The translations under genes were made by a program, and so were the position numbers. DNA of 64,000 nt from the NCBI GenBank assembly GCA_037501455.1, contig CM074865.1:40344501-40408500 (forward strand), given 5' to 3'. The notes beneath the pieces were generated by a model. That model saw nothing but the letters and a program-made list of their open reading frames with translations, was not told the DNA's origin and did no database searches. Source of the stretch: Lantana camara (Eukaryota; Streptophyta; Magnoliopsida; Lamiales; Verbenaceae). The first letter of the stretch is position 1, and every line of letters begins with the position of its first letter. Shown one piece after another: positions 56,080 through 64,000 of this stretch.

Positions 56080-56821
56080 TGTAACATCCCGACTGATCAG
56101 ACTTTTCAGGTAACCTCTTATGTGCGCTATTTAATTAGTTCTTTAAGTGATTATGTGATATTAACTGTCAACGTGGATCATTTGAAGTTATTTGAACTTA
56201 TTTGCTTTGATATGAATTTGGTTACCCTTGATCGTTTAACTTTTCTTGTTTGGTATTTTATTCGTTTCGGGTTCGTATTTAATTCTAATTTTGTGAATTT
56301 GTGATATTTGTTAATTATATGTTTTATGAACTCGTTTATGTGCTCGTTATATGTTTTGGTTGCTTTTTGGGTTCGTTTTGGAGACGGGACCTAAAGGAGG
56401 CTAAAGAGCACTTAGCGCTCCTTGGGTTCCGGAACGCGTATCTTGAGCTCGGGAATTCGGATTCGAATTCCGTCACCTCCATTGAACTCGTTTCGACGAT
56501 TCGGGTTCGATGGGACAAGCCTCATATTTTTCTAAGCTCGTTAAGACCTCCGTATTTCACCCGTAACGAGCCCCTTAAGCTTGGAAGCTACCTTTTGACC
56601 TCATGAGACCTTGTGGACCCCACCTTAACCTTATCTAGCCCTTAACCATGAGATATAACTTGAGTTAAGCTCTCCCTCAGCTTTTTCCCAAGAGAAACCG
56701 AGCCAATCCTTCTCTCTTTCACCCATTTCGATCAGCAACCAAGGAAGCAAGGAAGAAGAAGAAAACCTTTGTCCAATCTTGTGTTTTCAAGCTCAAATCT
56801 TCATCTAAACTTCTCCAAATT

Positions 56822-56832
56822 GAAAGGTAAGT
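56822..56832 (+). promoter_or_regulatory. Candidate 5' splice site in the LTR
   Basis: GAAAG|GTAAGT with GT at 56827-56828, a full consensus match, at the end of a leader about 145 bases long counted from about 56680. Comparable sites sit in the same place in the LTRs at 1706, 10228, 14819, 25614 and 51110. With the acceptor at 59136-59137 it would define a 2.31-kb intron containing cluster G, the rest of the LTR and the primer site. Confidence 0.6.
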
Positions 56833-57117
56833 TCATGGTTGTCTTCTTCACTCTCTCTTCTATCTTTTATGTGTTCTTGAGTTCAATTCTTTGGTTGAAT
56901 CATGAGTTTGAGCAAGCATGTGAATAGTAGTAGTTGGGAGATTGGTTTGATTCTTGCTCCTTACTTGTTTCCTTGAGTTTTGTTGTTGTTTTTTTATGTT
57001 TCTAAGACTTGTTTCCTAGCATTTATTGCTTTTCCTTGCATGGTAGTTGGAGCATGAATGTTTGGTTTTGGTTTTGGAGTTGCTAAGTTACTGTAGTGCC
57101 GTCTGTGTGTTTTCTGT

Positions 57118-57337
57118 ACCGTGACACGGGCGTGTCACGGTTTGCTTTTTTTGGTGACACGGGCGTGTCACCTTTAATTTTTCGTTTTCGTTTTTCTGTA
57201 CCGTGACACGGGGGTGTCACGGTTTACTCTTTGTTGGTGACACGGGCGTGTCACCTTTTGGTTTCGTTTTCGTTTTTCTGTACTGAGACACGGGGGTGTC
57301 TCAGCTTGCCTTTCCCGGGGGACACGGGCGTGTCTCC
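57118..57337 (+). repeat. LTR palindrome/hairpin cluster G (GACAC word), six units
   Basis: 57118-57141 arms ACCGTGACAC/GTGTCACGGT; 57153-57172 GGTGACAC/GTGTCACC; 57200-57223 ACCGTGACAC/GTGTCACGGT; 57236-57255 GGTGACAC/GTGTCACC; 57283-57304 CTGAGACAC/GTGTCTCAG; 57318-57337 GGGGACAC/GTGTCTCC (one G.T pair). Loops are GGGC or GGGG. Spacing is 28-59 bases. Arms vary outside the GACAC core in compensated pairs. Confidence 0.96.
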
Positions 57338-58937
57338 TAGGAACTCTAGTTTCGTTCGTTTGTTTCCTTTCGGTTGTTCTTGTTGATTATTCTTGCCTCG
57401 TATGATATATGCTCTTATATGAATTATTTGCTTGTAATTGGCCTTAATGTGAATTCATTTCATATCATTTGCATCATAAGCATACATATTCATGTACCGA
57501 GCGTCAATGTGGTTCATATTGAGTCTAAGAGTGTTCCTTTGTTGTTTGTCTTGTTCAGAGGATCTTCCTGTAGAGGACGAGCTTGCTCCGTAGGTGTCTG
57601 GTTTCCTCTTTTGACTCCACTTCGTTCGTTGCTAAGGTGAGGTTTTGTTCTTTTAGTTATTCGACCTATAACCCTACTTGATTTGAAACCTCGCATGTGG
57701 ATATGTATAATATATGGTAAATAAGTGTATGATACTTATGTTGCGGGATTTATCCCATTTGTTATAAGAGTTTGAAAACGTTTGTATAAGTATATAAGCT
57801 ATTTTGCTTTCGTTTACAAAGGTTTAGTTTTGAGCAAGTGTGTGTGTGTAAGCGAGATGTGGCTTTGAAAGATAAGCTTTGAGGTATGTTTGTGTGACTT
57901 TCGTGATATGTTTGGGCCCCGGAGTGTGGTATGGTAATCTCGGGACGGCCGAGGGGTCGCCGAGCTCTTCCATCAACACCTCCATTTGAGAGTCTCGCCC
58001 AACCTTAGGAGATTGAGGAAGGGTGTTTCTCTTGAGCCGGCGGAGGCAACCGCCGAAGGTTTCAAGGTAGTAATTAAACCTTGTCTCGTTTGTGTCTGTG
58101 GATAGTTAGGGCCGATCAACCCTTCTATCAACCGGTGTTGGGGATGGATTCTGATTTGCTTTGCTTTGCTTTGTTCTTCGTATTTGGAAGTTGGGGATGT
58201 GTGTGACTCGTACTCGCCGAGTTGGTTTAGCTTTGTATGATCTGTGAAACGAGAGTGGATTTCTAAGTACTTAAAATTTGGCAATTTCTCCTTTTGACTT
58301 CTTTTACTTTATGTATATATATATATCACGGGAATTAATTTGGCTTGCAAAACCCACTCTCGGTTCAAGGGTCCTTCCGTTTTGATTAAATGCTTTGCTC
58401 TATATATATATCGGGTGTGTGAGTTAGCCCCCTCACTAGTCGCTAGGACTAACCCTCGTTGTTGTTTTCCCCTTTTTCCTTTCTTTTGAGTTTGCAGGTT
58501 CTTCCGAGTCAAGCTAGGCGGCAAGTGTCTTTTGGGGGTTTACTTGTGGTTTAGCTTGAGTCTCCATGCATTCGTAGTGGATTACTTCTACCCTTACTGT
58601 TGTATTTTGGATTACATATTTATGATTACACTTTCGTTTTGGGCCTTGTTGGCATTGTATATTCTGTATTTGATTGGCGTGAATGGTTGACCTTTCCCCA
58701 TTTTTGAAATGTATATGTGATCTTGGGAGATATGTTAATCATAAATTGCTTCCGCTACTCTGATTTTAATTCTTGCAGTTCTTGAGGGTCTAGGCCGCCT
58801 AGCAAGGGTGTGAGTTTTGTGTGTCTCCCGTTCGCTATGGTCTGATGCGGGTGCGGACTTCCATTTCGCTACTCGTGTTAGACCTTAGTGCGGGGGGGAT
58901 GGGGCACCCTTCGCTCTGGGGGTGTTACATCCTGGCG

Positions 58938-58950
58938 TGGTATCAGAGCT
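58938..58950 (+). promoter_or_regulatory. Primer-binding site (initiator tRNA-Met)
   Basis: TGGTATCAGAGCT, complementary to the 3' end of tRNA-iMet, eight bases after the 5' LTR end. Confidence 0.92.
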
Positions 58951-59117
58951 CTCGGTTGCAAAACCAGAGCTCTGGAGTCGTGTTGGGTCTGTCTAAGTCG
59001 TTCGGTATAGGAGTATGTGATTATTTGCATTCATCCACATCTCTACGTGACTTATTTGTTTAAATTAGTGATAATTGACTTCATGATCATGAACTGAACT
59101 CCATGCATCGATATCTT

Positions 59118-59138
59118 CTTGATTTGTTCATTTTCAGG
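59118..59138 (+). promoter_or_regulatory. Candidate 3' splice site before gag
   Basis: TTGATTTGTTCATTTTCAG|G (AG at 59136-59137) is a pyrimidine-rich acceptor ending one base before the gag ATG. The same CAG|G(ATG) arrangement precedes the gag starts at 54705 and 21308. It argues for ATG 59139 as the true start rather than the in-frame ATG at 59103. Confidence 0.6.
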
Positions 59139-62100
59139 ATGCCTCCAAGAAGGAGAGCAGATAGGGAGCAGACTCCTGATCTCAATCAACCCCCTCCACA
59201 AGCACCTCCACCTCATCCGATGAATGCTGAGAATATTGTGCAGGCCCTTCTGAACCAGCTTCAACAGAACCAAAGGAATAATCCACATTGGGAAGGACAA
59301 GGTGGGCAAGTAACTCCGGCCTTTAAGGAGTTCAGAAACAACAATCTACCTAAGTGGTATGGAAGAGATGACATCCAAGCCGAGGAGTGGTTGTCGGAAG
59401 TTGCGGGAATTTGGGAAATTTGCCCCGCTCCTTCGCATGAGAAAGCTGTTTGTACGGCCCGGTTTGTTCAAGGTCCCGCGTCCAATTGGCTCAAAGCTAT
59501 GAGAGCTCGATTGGAGAGGAATGGAGAGGAATTTGATTGGGAAAGCTTTGTGAGAGAGTTTCGTCATAAGTACGTTCCGTCAAGTGCTCGTGAGAGGAGA
59601 TTGCAACAATTTACAGAACTGAGACAAGGGAACCGTTCGGTTGAAGAGTATATCATGGAATTTGAGAGACTTGCACCGTATGCTCCGCACATCACCAATG
59701 ATGATACCCAGAAGGCCCGGAACTTTATTCATGGTTTAAGATATGAAGTTCAGGATGCTCTTAAGGCAGCTACCGTGGATACATGGGAGAAGGCTACGAG
59801 GAAGGCAATTAAGGTGGAAGCCAACAACAAGAGATTGAGGCCGACTTACTCTTCGGGCCAAGGTTCGAGCTCTAATTTGGGGAAGAGGCCTGCATTCTAT
59901 GGTGGGCCTCCGGTTTTCAAACCCCAAGGTCCTACTACTTCAGTTAAGAAAGCTCGACCTTCGGTCCCCGCGGTACCAGCTTTACCGGCTCCGATTCAAT
60001 GTGGCTATTGCAAGGGTCCCAATCACACCGAGGAGAATTGCCGGAAGAAATTGAGAAGATGCTATAAGTGTGGAGAGCCCGGTCATATGATCAGTACTTG
60101 TCCTCAAGTGAGAACACCTCAGCCTCGAGCTCCTCAGCCGTTGAATGTGATGCCTCCGAGAGCACCGATCCAAGCAAGAGCCTATGCTTTGGAAGGCGAG
60201 GAAGAGAATGTAGAGGTGGATGCCAACGCCGTTGTTGAAGGTACCATCCACATTCATGGCATTCCATTGCATGCATTGTTTGATCCGGGAGCAACGCATT
60301 CATTTATTGCTTCCCGGCTTGTTGCTACTCTTCCATTGCCTGTTGCTTGTCTAGATGATTCTTTTATTGTTTCTTCTCCCCTTGGTGCTACTTTGTCTAC
60401 GAATTGTGTGTACCGAGGTTGTCCAGTGGTTGTGGAAGATCATGAGTATCCGGCAGATCTGATCAGGATGCCTATCAGGAAGTATGGGGTAATTCTGGGA
60501 ATGGACTGGTTGTACCGTTACCGAGCCCTGATGGATTGTTTTGCTAAGAGGGTGACTTTGGGTTCTACGGTCTTTGCGGGTCAGAGGTTGAAGACCTGCC
60601 CGTTTATTTCCTTCATGGAAGCAAGTAGATTGTTCCGGGACGGTACGACGGGCTATGTGGCCTACCTTTTGAATAAGCCAAAGGATCAGGCCAAGCTCGA
60701 AGAGACGGAGATCGTGAAGGAATTCCCCGATGTGTTTCCGGAGAACTTGGGATCTTTACCTCCGGATCGGGACGTCGAGTTTGTAATAGATCTCTATCCC
60801 GGAGCAGAACCGTATGCGAAATCTCCCTATAGGATGGCTCCAGCTGAGTTGAAGGAGTTGAAGACGCAATTGGACGAGCTCTTAGAGTGTGGTTACATTC
60901 GCCCGAGCACTTCTCCGTGGGGTGCTCCGGTCCTGTTTGTAAAGAAGAAAGACGGGACTTTGCGAATGTGTATTGACTACCGTGAGCTGAACCGGTTAAC
61001 GGTTAAGAACAAATACCCGCTCCCTCACATTGAAGAGTTGTTCGACCTCCTGCAAGGTTCGAGAGTTTATTCCAAGTTGGACTTAAGGCAAGGGTATTAC
61101 CAGTTGCGTATCCGGGAGGGAGATATACCGAAGACGGGTTTCAACACGAGATATGGGCATTTTGAGTTTGTGGTCATGCCTTTTGGTCTGACCAATGCCC
61201 CAGCCGCGTTTATGGATATGATGCACCGAATATTCCGGCCTTACCTCGATAAATTCGTGGTCATCTTTATAGATGATATTCTGGTGTATTCAAGGTCCGA
61301 AGAAGAGCACGCGCGGCATTTAAGCATTGTTTTGTCTACACTTCGGGAGCACAGATTGTTCGCCAAGTTCAGTAAGTGCGAGTTCTGGTTGGATCGAGTT
61401 TCCTTTTTGGGTCACTTCATTTCGGGGAATGGTATAGAAGTGGATCCAGCGAAGATCGAAACGGTGATGCTTTGGAAGCCACCGAAGAATGCCTCGGAAG
61501 TGAGAAGTTTTCTCGGGTTGGCAGGGTACTATAGGCGCTTTGTGAAAGATTTCTCGAGGATTGCTTCCCCGTTGACCCGGTTAACTAAGAAAGAAGTGAA
61601 ATTCGAGTGGGATGAGGCGTGTGAGAAGAGTTTCCAAACCCTTAAGGAGAGGTTGACTACTGCACCGGTTTTAACCCTACCCGAAGGTTCGGAAGGCTAC
61701 TCAGTTTATTCCGATGCTTCGAAGGAAGGTCTCGGTTGTGTGTTAATGCAGAATGGTAAGGTTGTAGCCTACGCCTCAAGGAAGTTAAAGGATCATGAGA
61801 AGAACTATCCCACTCATGACTTGGAACTTGCCGCAGTGGTGTTTGCTTTGATGAAATGGCGGCATTACCTTTATGGAATCACTTTTGAAGTGTTCACCGA
61901 CCACCAGAGTCTTAAGTATCTGTTTACCCAGAAAGATTTGAACGTGAGACAGAGGAGATGGATGGAGACACTCGAGGACTATGATTGTAAGATTCAGTAC
62001 CATCCGGGTAAAGCCAACGTGGTGGCGGATGCTTTGAGTAGGAAAGTGAATGTTTCAGGTTTGGAAGCAGGTTCTAGTAGACAGGCTTCAGTAGTTCTGG

Positions 62101-63602
62101 TTTCAGAGGCTCGATTGGCTAATATTTCGGTTCAGCCGGTTTTGAAGCAGAGATTGATAGAAGCTCAATCTGTGGATCCGGAGATTCAGAAATTAGTAAC
62201 TAAGTCAAGGATTGATCCTGAAACCAAGTTTGGATTTGATGATTCGGGATTGTTTCGATTTAAGGCTCGGGTTTGTGTTCCGGAAGGATTTAAGCAGTTG
62301 GTACTTGATGAAGCCCACAAGTCAGCGTATGCAGTACATCCCGGTACCACCAAAATGTACAAGGATCTAAGGACTTTATACTGGTGGAACGGCATGAAGA
62401 GAGACGTTGCTAACTATGTTAGAAGATGTCAAACATGCCAAGTGGTGAAAGCAGAACACCAGAAACCGGGAGGAACTCTCCAACCACTTCCAATACCCGA
62501 GTGGAAGTGGGAGCAAGTGACAATGGACTTTGTGTCCGGCTTGCCAAGGACCAAAGGAGGTTCTGACGGGATTTGGGTGATTATTGATAGGTTGACGAAG
62601 TCGGCGCACTTTCTTAAAATGAAGATGTCTGATAAGGTTCCTAAGTTGGCCCGGTTATATCGAAAAGAGATTGTCCGATTACATGGTTGCCCGGTTAGCA
62701 TTGTTTCAGATAGAGATCCTCGGTTTACGTCCAGTTTTTGGCAGGAATTGCAGAAATGTTTGGGGACGAAGCTCCACTTCAGTACTGCATTTCACCCACA
62801 GACGGATGGCCAGTCAGAAAGGCTAATAAGGTATCTCGAGGACATGCTTCGTGCTTGTGCCTTAGATTATCAGGATTCGTGGGATGAACAGTTGGATTTG
62901 ATTGAGTATGCCTACAACAACAGCTTTCAGTCTTCTATTGGGATGGCACCGTATGAGGCGTTATATGGAAGAAAGTGCCGATCCCCTCTCTTTTGGGATA
63001 TTGATGAGTGGAGATGGACCAAAGATGGAAAGCTCGAAAGGGCTAAGAAATCTAAGGAAATTCAGGATACCATCGAGAGGGTGAAAGTGATTAAACAGAG
63101 GTTGAAAGTGGCTCAAGACCGACAGAAAAGTTATGCAGATAAGAGAAGACGACCCTTAGAGTTCGAGAAAGGAGATAAGGTCTTTTTAAAGGCATCTCCT
63201 AGAAAAGGGTACGCTCGAATTGGTAAAGGCGGGAAGCTTAACCCACGCTACTTAGGCCCCTTTGAGATCCTTGATCGAGTTGGGGAAGTGGCTTACAGAC
63301 TTGAATTACCGCCGAGTTTGACCGGGATTCACAATGTGTTCCATGTTTCACAGCTTCGGAAACATTATCCCGATGAGTCTTCTATTCTTCCGGTTGAGAA
63401 AGTTCAGTTAGAGCCGGATTTGACCTTTAAGAAGTATCCAGTTCAGGTGTTGGATCGGAAGATGCAAGAATTGAGGAATAGACAGATCCCTCTTGTGAAA
63501 GTCTTGTGGCGTGATCAAGAATCCGAAAAAGCTACTTGGGAGACCGAGGATAAGATGAAACAGTTGTATCCGGATCTTTTCAAGACCTCGCCTCGGACCT
63601 GA
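59139..63602 (+). CDS. Chromovirus Gag-Pol polyprotein, 1487 aa, intact
   Basis: Structural and replication polyprotein acting in cytoplasmic particles and, for integrase, in the nucleus. Start chosen at ATG 59139 ([11 protein letters not shown]), conserved in the relative at 54705; ATG 59103 adds 12 residues that would be intronic. In order: capsid-type gag (about 60-260), two CCHC knuckles (Cys288-Cys301, Cys308-Cys321), aspartic protease with DPGATHSF (Asp382; Pro in place of Ser/Thr is common in this group), RT with FIDD (Asp712, Asp713), RNase H (SDASKEGLG to ADALSRK), integrase with an H..H..CQTC finger and DFVSG, SDRDPRF, QSERLIR (D, D, E), GPFEIL and VFHVSQL motifs, and a C-terminal chromodomain-like segment ([14 protein letters not shown]). 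Chromodomains are thought to steer chromovirus integration to heterochromatin. Gag and Pol are in one frame without a stop, so processing by the protease is expected. No broken motif seen. Confidence 0.95.
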   Translation: MPPRRRADREQTPDLNQPPPQAPPPHPMNAENIVQALLNQLQQNQRNNPHWEGQGGQVTPAFKEFRNNNLPKWYGRDDIQAEEWLSEVAGIWEICPAPSHEKAVCTARFVQGPASNWLKAMRARLERNGEEFDWESFVREFRHKYVPSSARERRLQQFTELRQGNRSVEEYIMEFERLAPYAPHITNDDTQKARNFIHGLRYEVQDALKAATVDTWEKATRKAIKVEANNKRLRPTYSSGQGSSSNLGKRPAFYGGPPVFKPQGPTTSVKKARPSVPAVPALPAPIQCGYCKGPNHTEENCRKKLRRCYKCGEPGHMISTCPQVRTPQPRAPQPLNVMPPRAPIQARAYALEGEEENVEVDANAVVEGTIHIHGIPLHALFDPGATHSFIASRLVATLPLPVACLDDSFIVSSPLGATLSTNCVYRGCPVVVEDHEYPADLIRMPIRKYGVILGMDWLYRYRALMDCFAKRVTLGSTVFAGQRLKTCPFISFMEASRLFRDGTTGYVAYLLNKPKDQAKLEETEIVKEFPDVFPENLGSLPPDRDVEFVIDLYPGAEPYAKSPYRMAPAELKELKTQLDELLECGYIRPSTSPWGAPVLFVKKKDGTLRMCIDYRELNRLTVKNKYPLPHIEELFDLLQGSRVYSKLDLRQGYYQLRIREGDIPKTGFNTRYGHFEFVVMPFGLTNAPAAFMDMMHRIFRPYLDKFVVIFIDDILVYSRSEEEHARHLSIVLSTLREHRLFAKFSKCEFWLDRVSFLGHFISGNGIEVDPAKIETVMLWKPPKNASEVRSFLGLAGYYRRFVKDFSRIASPLTRLTKKEVKFEWDEACEKSFQTLKERLTTAPVLTLPEGSEGYSVYSDASKEGLGCVLMQNGKVVAYASRKLKDHEKNYPTHDLELAAVVFALMKWRHYLYGITFEVFTDHQSLKYLFTQKDLNVRQRRWMETLEDYDCKIQYHPGKANVVADALSRKVNVSGLEAGSSRQASVVLVSEARLANISVQPVLKQRLIEAQSVDPEIQKLVTKSRIDPETKFGFDDSGLFRFKARVCVPEGFKQLVLDEAHKSAYAVHPGTTKMYKDLRTLYWWNGMKRDVANYVRRCQTCQVVKAEHQKPGGTLQPLPIPEWKWEQVTMDFVSGLPRTKGGSDGIWVIIDRLTKSAHFLKMKMSDKVPKLARLYRKEIVRLHGCPVSIVSDRDPRFTSSFWQELQKCLGTKLHFSTAFHPQTDGQSERLIRYLEDMLRACALDYQDSWDEQLDLIEYAYNNSFQSSIGMAPYEALYGRKCRSPLFWDIDEWRWTKDGKLERAKKSKEIQDTIERVKVIKQRLKVAQDRQKSYADKRRRPLEFEKGDKVFLKASPRKGYARIGKGGKLNPRYLGPFEILDRVGEVAYRLELPPSLTGIHNVFHVSQLRKHYPDESSILPVEKVQLEPDLTFKKYPVQVLDRKMQELRNRQIPLVKVLWRDQESEKATWETEDKMKQLYPDLFKTSPRT

Positions 63603-63630
63603 GGACAGGTCCTTTTGAAGGAGGGAGGGT
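63595..63630 (+). promoter_or_regulatory. PPT-proximal hairpin overlapping the stop codon, and polypurine tract
   Basis: Hairpin GGACCTG (63595-63601) / CAGGTCC (63606-63612) with loop AGGA; the gag-pol TGA is 63600-63602, within the hairpin. The polypurine tract GAAGGAGGGAGGGT follows at 63617-63630 and abuts the 3' LTR. Confidence 0.85.
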
Positions 63631-64000
63631 TGTAACATCCCGACTGATCAGACTTTTCAGGTAACCTCTTATGTGCGCTATTTAATTAGTTCTTTAAGTG
63701 ATTATGTGATATTAACTGTCAACGTGGATCATTTGAAGTTATTTGAACTTATTTGCTTTGATATGAATTTGGTTACCCTTGATCGTTTAACTTTTCTTGT
63801 TTGGTATTTTATTCGTTTCGGGTTCGTATTTAATTCTAATTTTGTGAATTTGTGATATTTGTTAATTATATGTTTTATGAACTCGTTTATGTGCTCGTTA
63901 TATGTTTTGGTTGCTTTTTGGGTTCGTTTTGGAGATGGGACCTAAAGGAGGCTAAAGAGCACTTAGCGCTCCTTGGGTTCCGGAACGCGTATCTTGAGCT
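63631..64000 (+). repeat. 3' LTR, first 370 bp
   Basis: It begins TGTAACATCCCGACTGATCAG and matches 56080-56449 with one substitution. The rest lies beyond the window. Confidence 0.95.

Larger units (their letters stand above)
56080..58929 (+). repeat. 5' LTR, 2850 bp
   Basis: TGTAACATCCCG at 56080 to GGGTGTTACA at 58929. Edge motif TTTTCAGGTAACC near 56104; TATA-like ATATAA at 56653-56658; C/T-rich leader to 56826; donor-like site; cluster G; then a 3' half with GTGAGGTTTTGTTC near 57636, CCCCTCACTAGTC near 58429 and GTGCGGGGGGGATGG before the terminus. Confidence 0.92.
56080..64000 (+). mobile_element. Young, apparently intact Tekay/Del-type chromovirus (3' LTR runs off the window)
   Basis: 5' LTR 56080-58929, primer site, gag-pol 59139-63602, polypurine tract, 3' LTR from 63631. 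The 370 bp of 3' LTR visible differ from the 5' LTR at one position by eye (C at 56384, T at 63936), so insertion is recent. The coding region has no stop or frameshift. It entered the 5' LTR of the minus chromovirus; the left flank TATTT (56075-56079) is the candidate target duplication. This is the best candidate in the window for an active element and a source of enzymes for its LARD and TR-GAG relatives. Confidence 0.93.

Noticed and set aside
59103..59138. Upstream in-frame ATG of the intact gag-pol
   Set aside because: Not conserved in the related gag at 54705, and it lies within the pyrimidine-rich acceptor region.

Overview
The window is plant nuclear heterochromatin made almost entirely of nested LTR retrotransposons of the Ty3/gypsy superfamily. 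No host protein-coding gene, tRNA gene or CRISPR array is visible. Most copies share long LTRs (about 2.6-4.5 kb) that start TGTAACnnCCCG, end GTG(C/T)TACA and, where the primer site survives, carry one complementary to initiator tRNA-Met (TGGTATCAGAGC). This is the pattern of Tekay/Del-type chromoviruses and their non-autonomous derivatives. One Athila-lineage element (primer site TGGCGCCGTTGCCGGGGA, tRNA-Asp type) is also present. A GC-rich block at 2797-5595 looks like 45S rDNA intergenic spacer plus 5' external transcribed spacer. From memory it resembles Asteraceae spacers, so a composite-family eudicot is my best guess, but this is not proven.

Layout. 1-2796: minus-strand LTR. 2797-5595: rDNA-spacer-like block with six 36-bp subrepeats and a Pol I promoter-like TATAAGGGGGG. 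5596-8439: truncated plus LTR. 8440-17467: leader and 5' LTR of a minus element, split by two solo LTRs (9471-14006 with perfect 5-bp TSD CATGT; 14140-17137). 17468-22250: minus element with only a degenerate gag (TR-GAG-like). 22251-22546: LTR stub. 22547-23356: rotten plus-strand integrase. 23357-25911: minus LTR, cut at a junction. 25912-36336: Athila, minus strand, gag-pol in one frame with five stops plus a downstream env-position ORF with one stop. 36337-53925: a plus-strand large non-coding element (LARD type) whose 5' LTR was hit by the Athila element and by a complete minus-strand LARD (36423-46230, TSD ATGTT). 53926-56079: gag remnant and 5' LTR of a minus chromovirus. 56080-64000: a young, apparently intact chromovirus with a 1487-codon gag-pol; its 3' LTR runs off the window.

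The most interesting signal is structural. (i) Seven LTRs carry, at the same relative place, clusters of short GC-rich inverted repeats. Three different words occur: GACAC..GTGTC, GGGAACGGCCGTTCCC and GGTCGCGGCCGCGACC. The outer arm bases change in compensating pairs. (ii) Three elements carry, just upstream of the 3' LTR, arrays of 4 to 11 or more stem-loops such as GAGAGA-CGGGGT-TCTCTC, again with compensated stem changes. (iii) Four elements have a hairpin next to the polypurine tract; in the intact element the gag-pol stop codon lies inside it. (iv) The LTRs carry a splice-donor-like AAGGTAAG after a short leader, and gag ATGs sit one base after a CAG acceptor. This suggests the gag mRNA is spliced across the rest of the LTR and the primer site, and that the LTR palindrome clusters are intronic. 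Together these suggest an under-described cis-acting RNA/DNA architecture shared by autonomous and non-autonomous members.

Order of events: the minus chromovirus (23357 to 56079) entered an older plus pol copy. The plus LARD entered its interior, Athila and the minus LARD entered the LARD's 5' LTR, and the intact chromovirus later entered its 5' LTR. One deletion (or assembly collapse) at 25911/25912 would account for all the parts missing on the left side of that nest.
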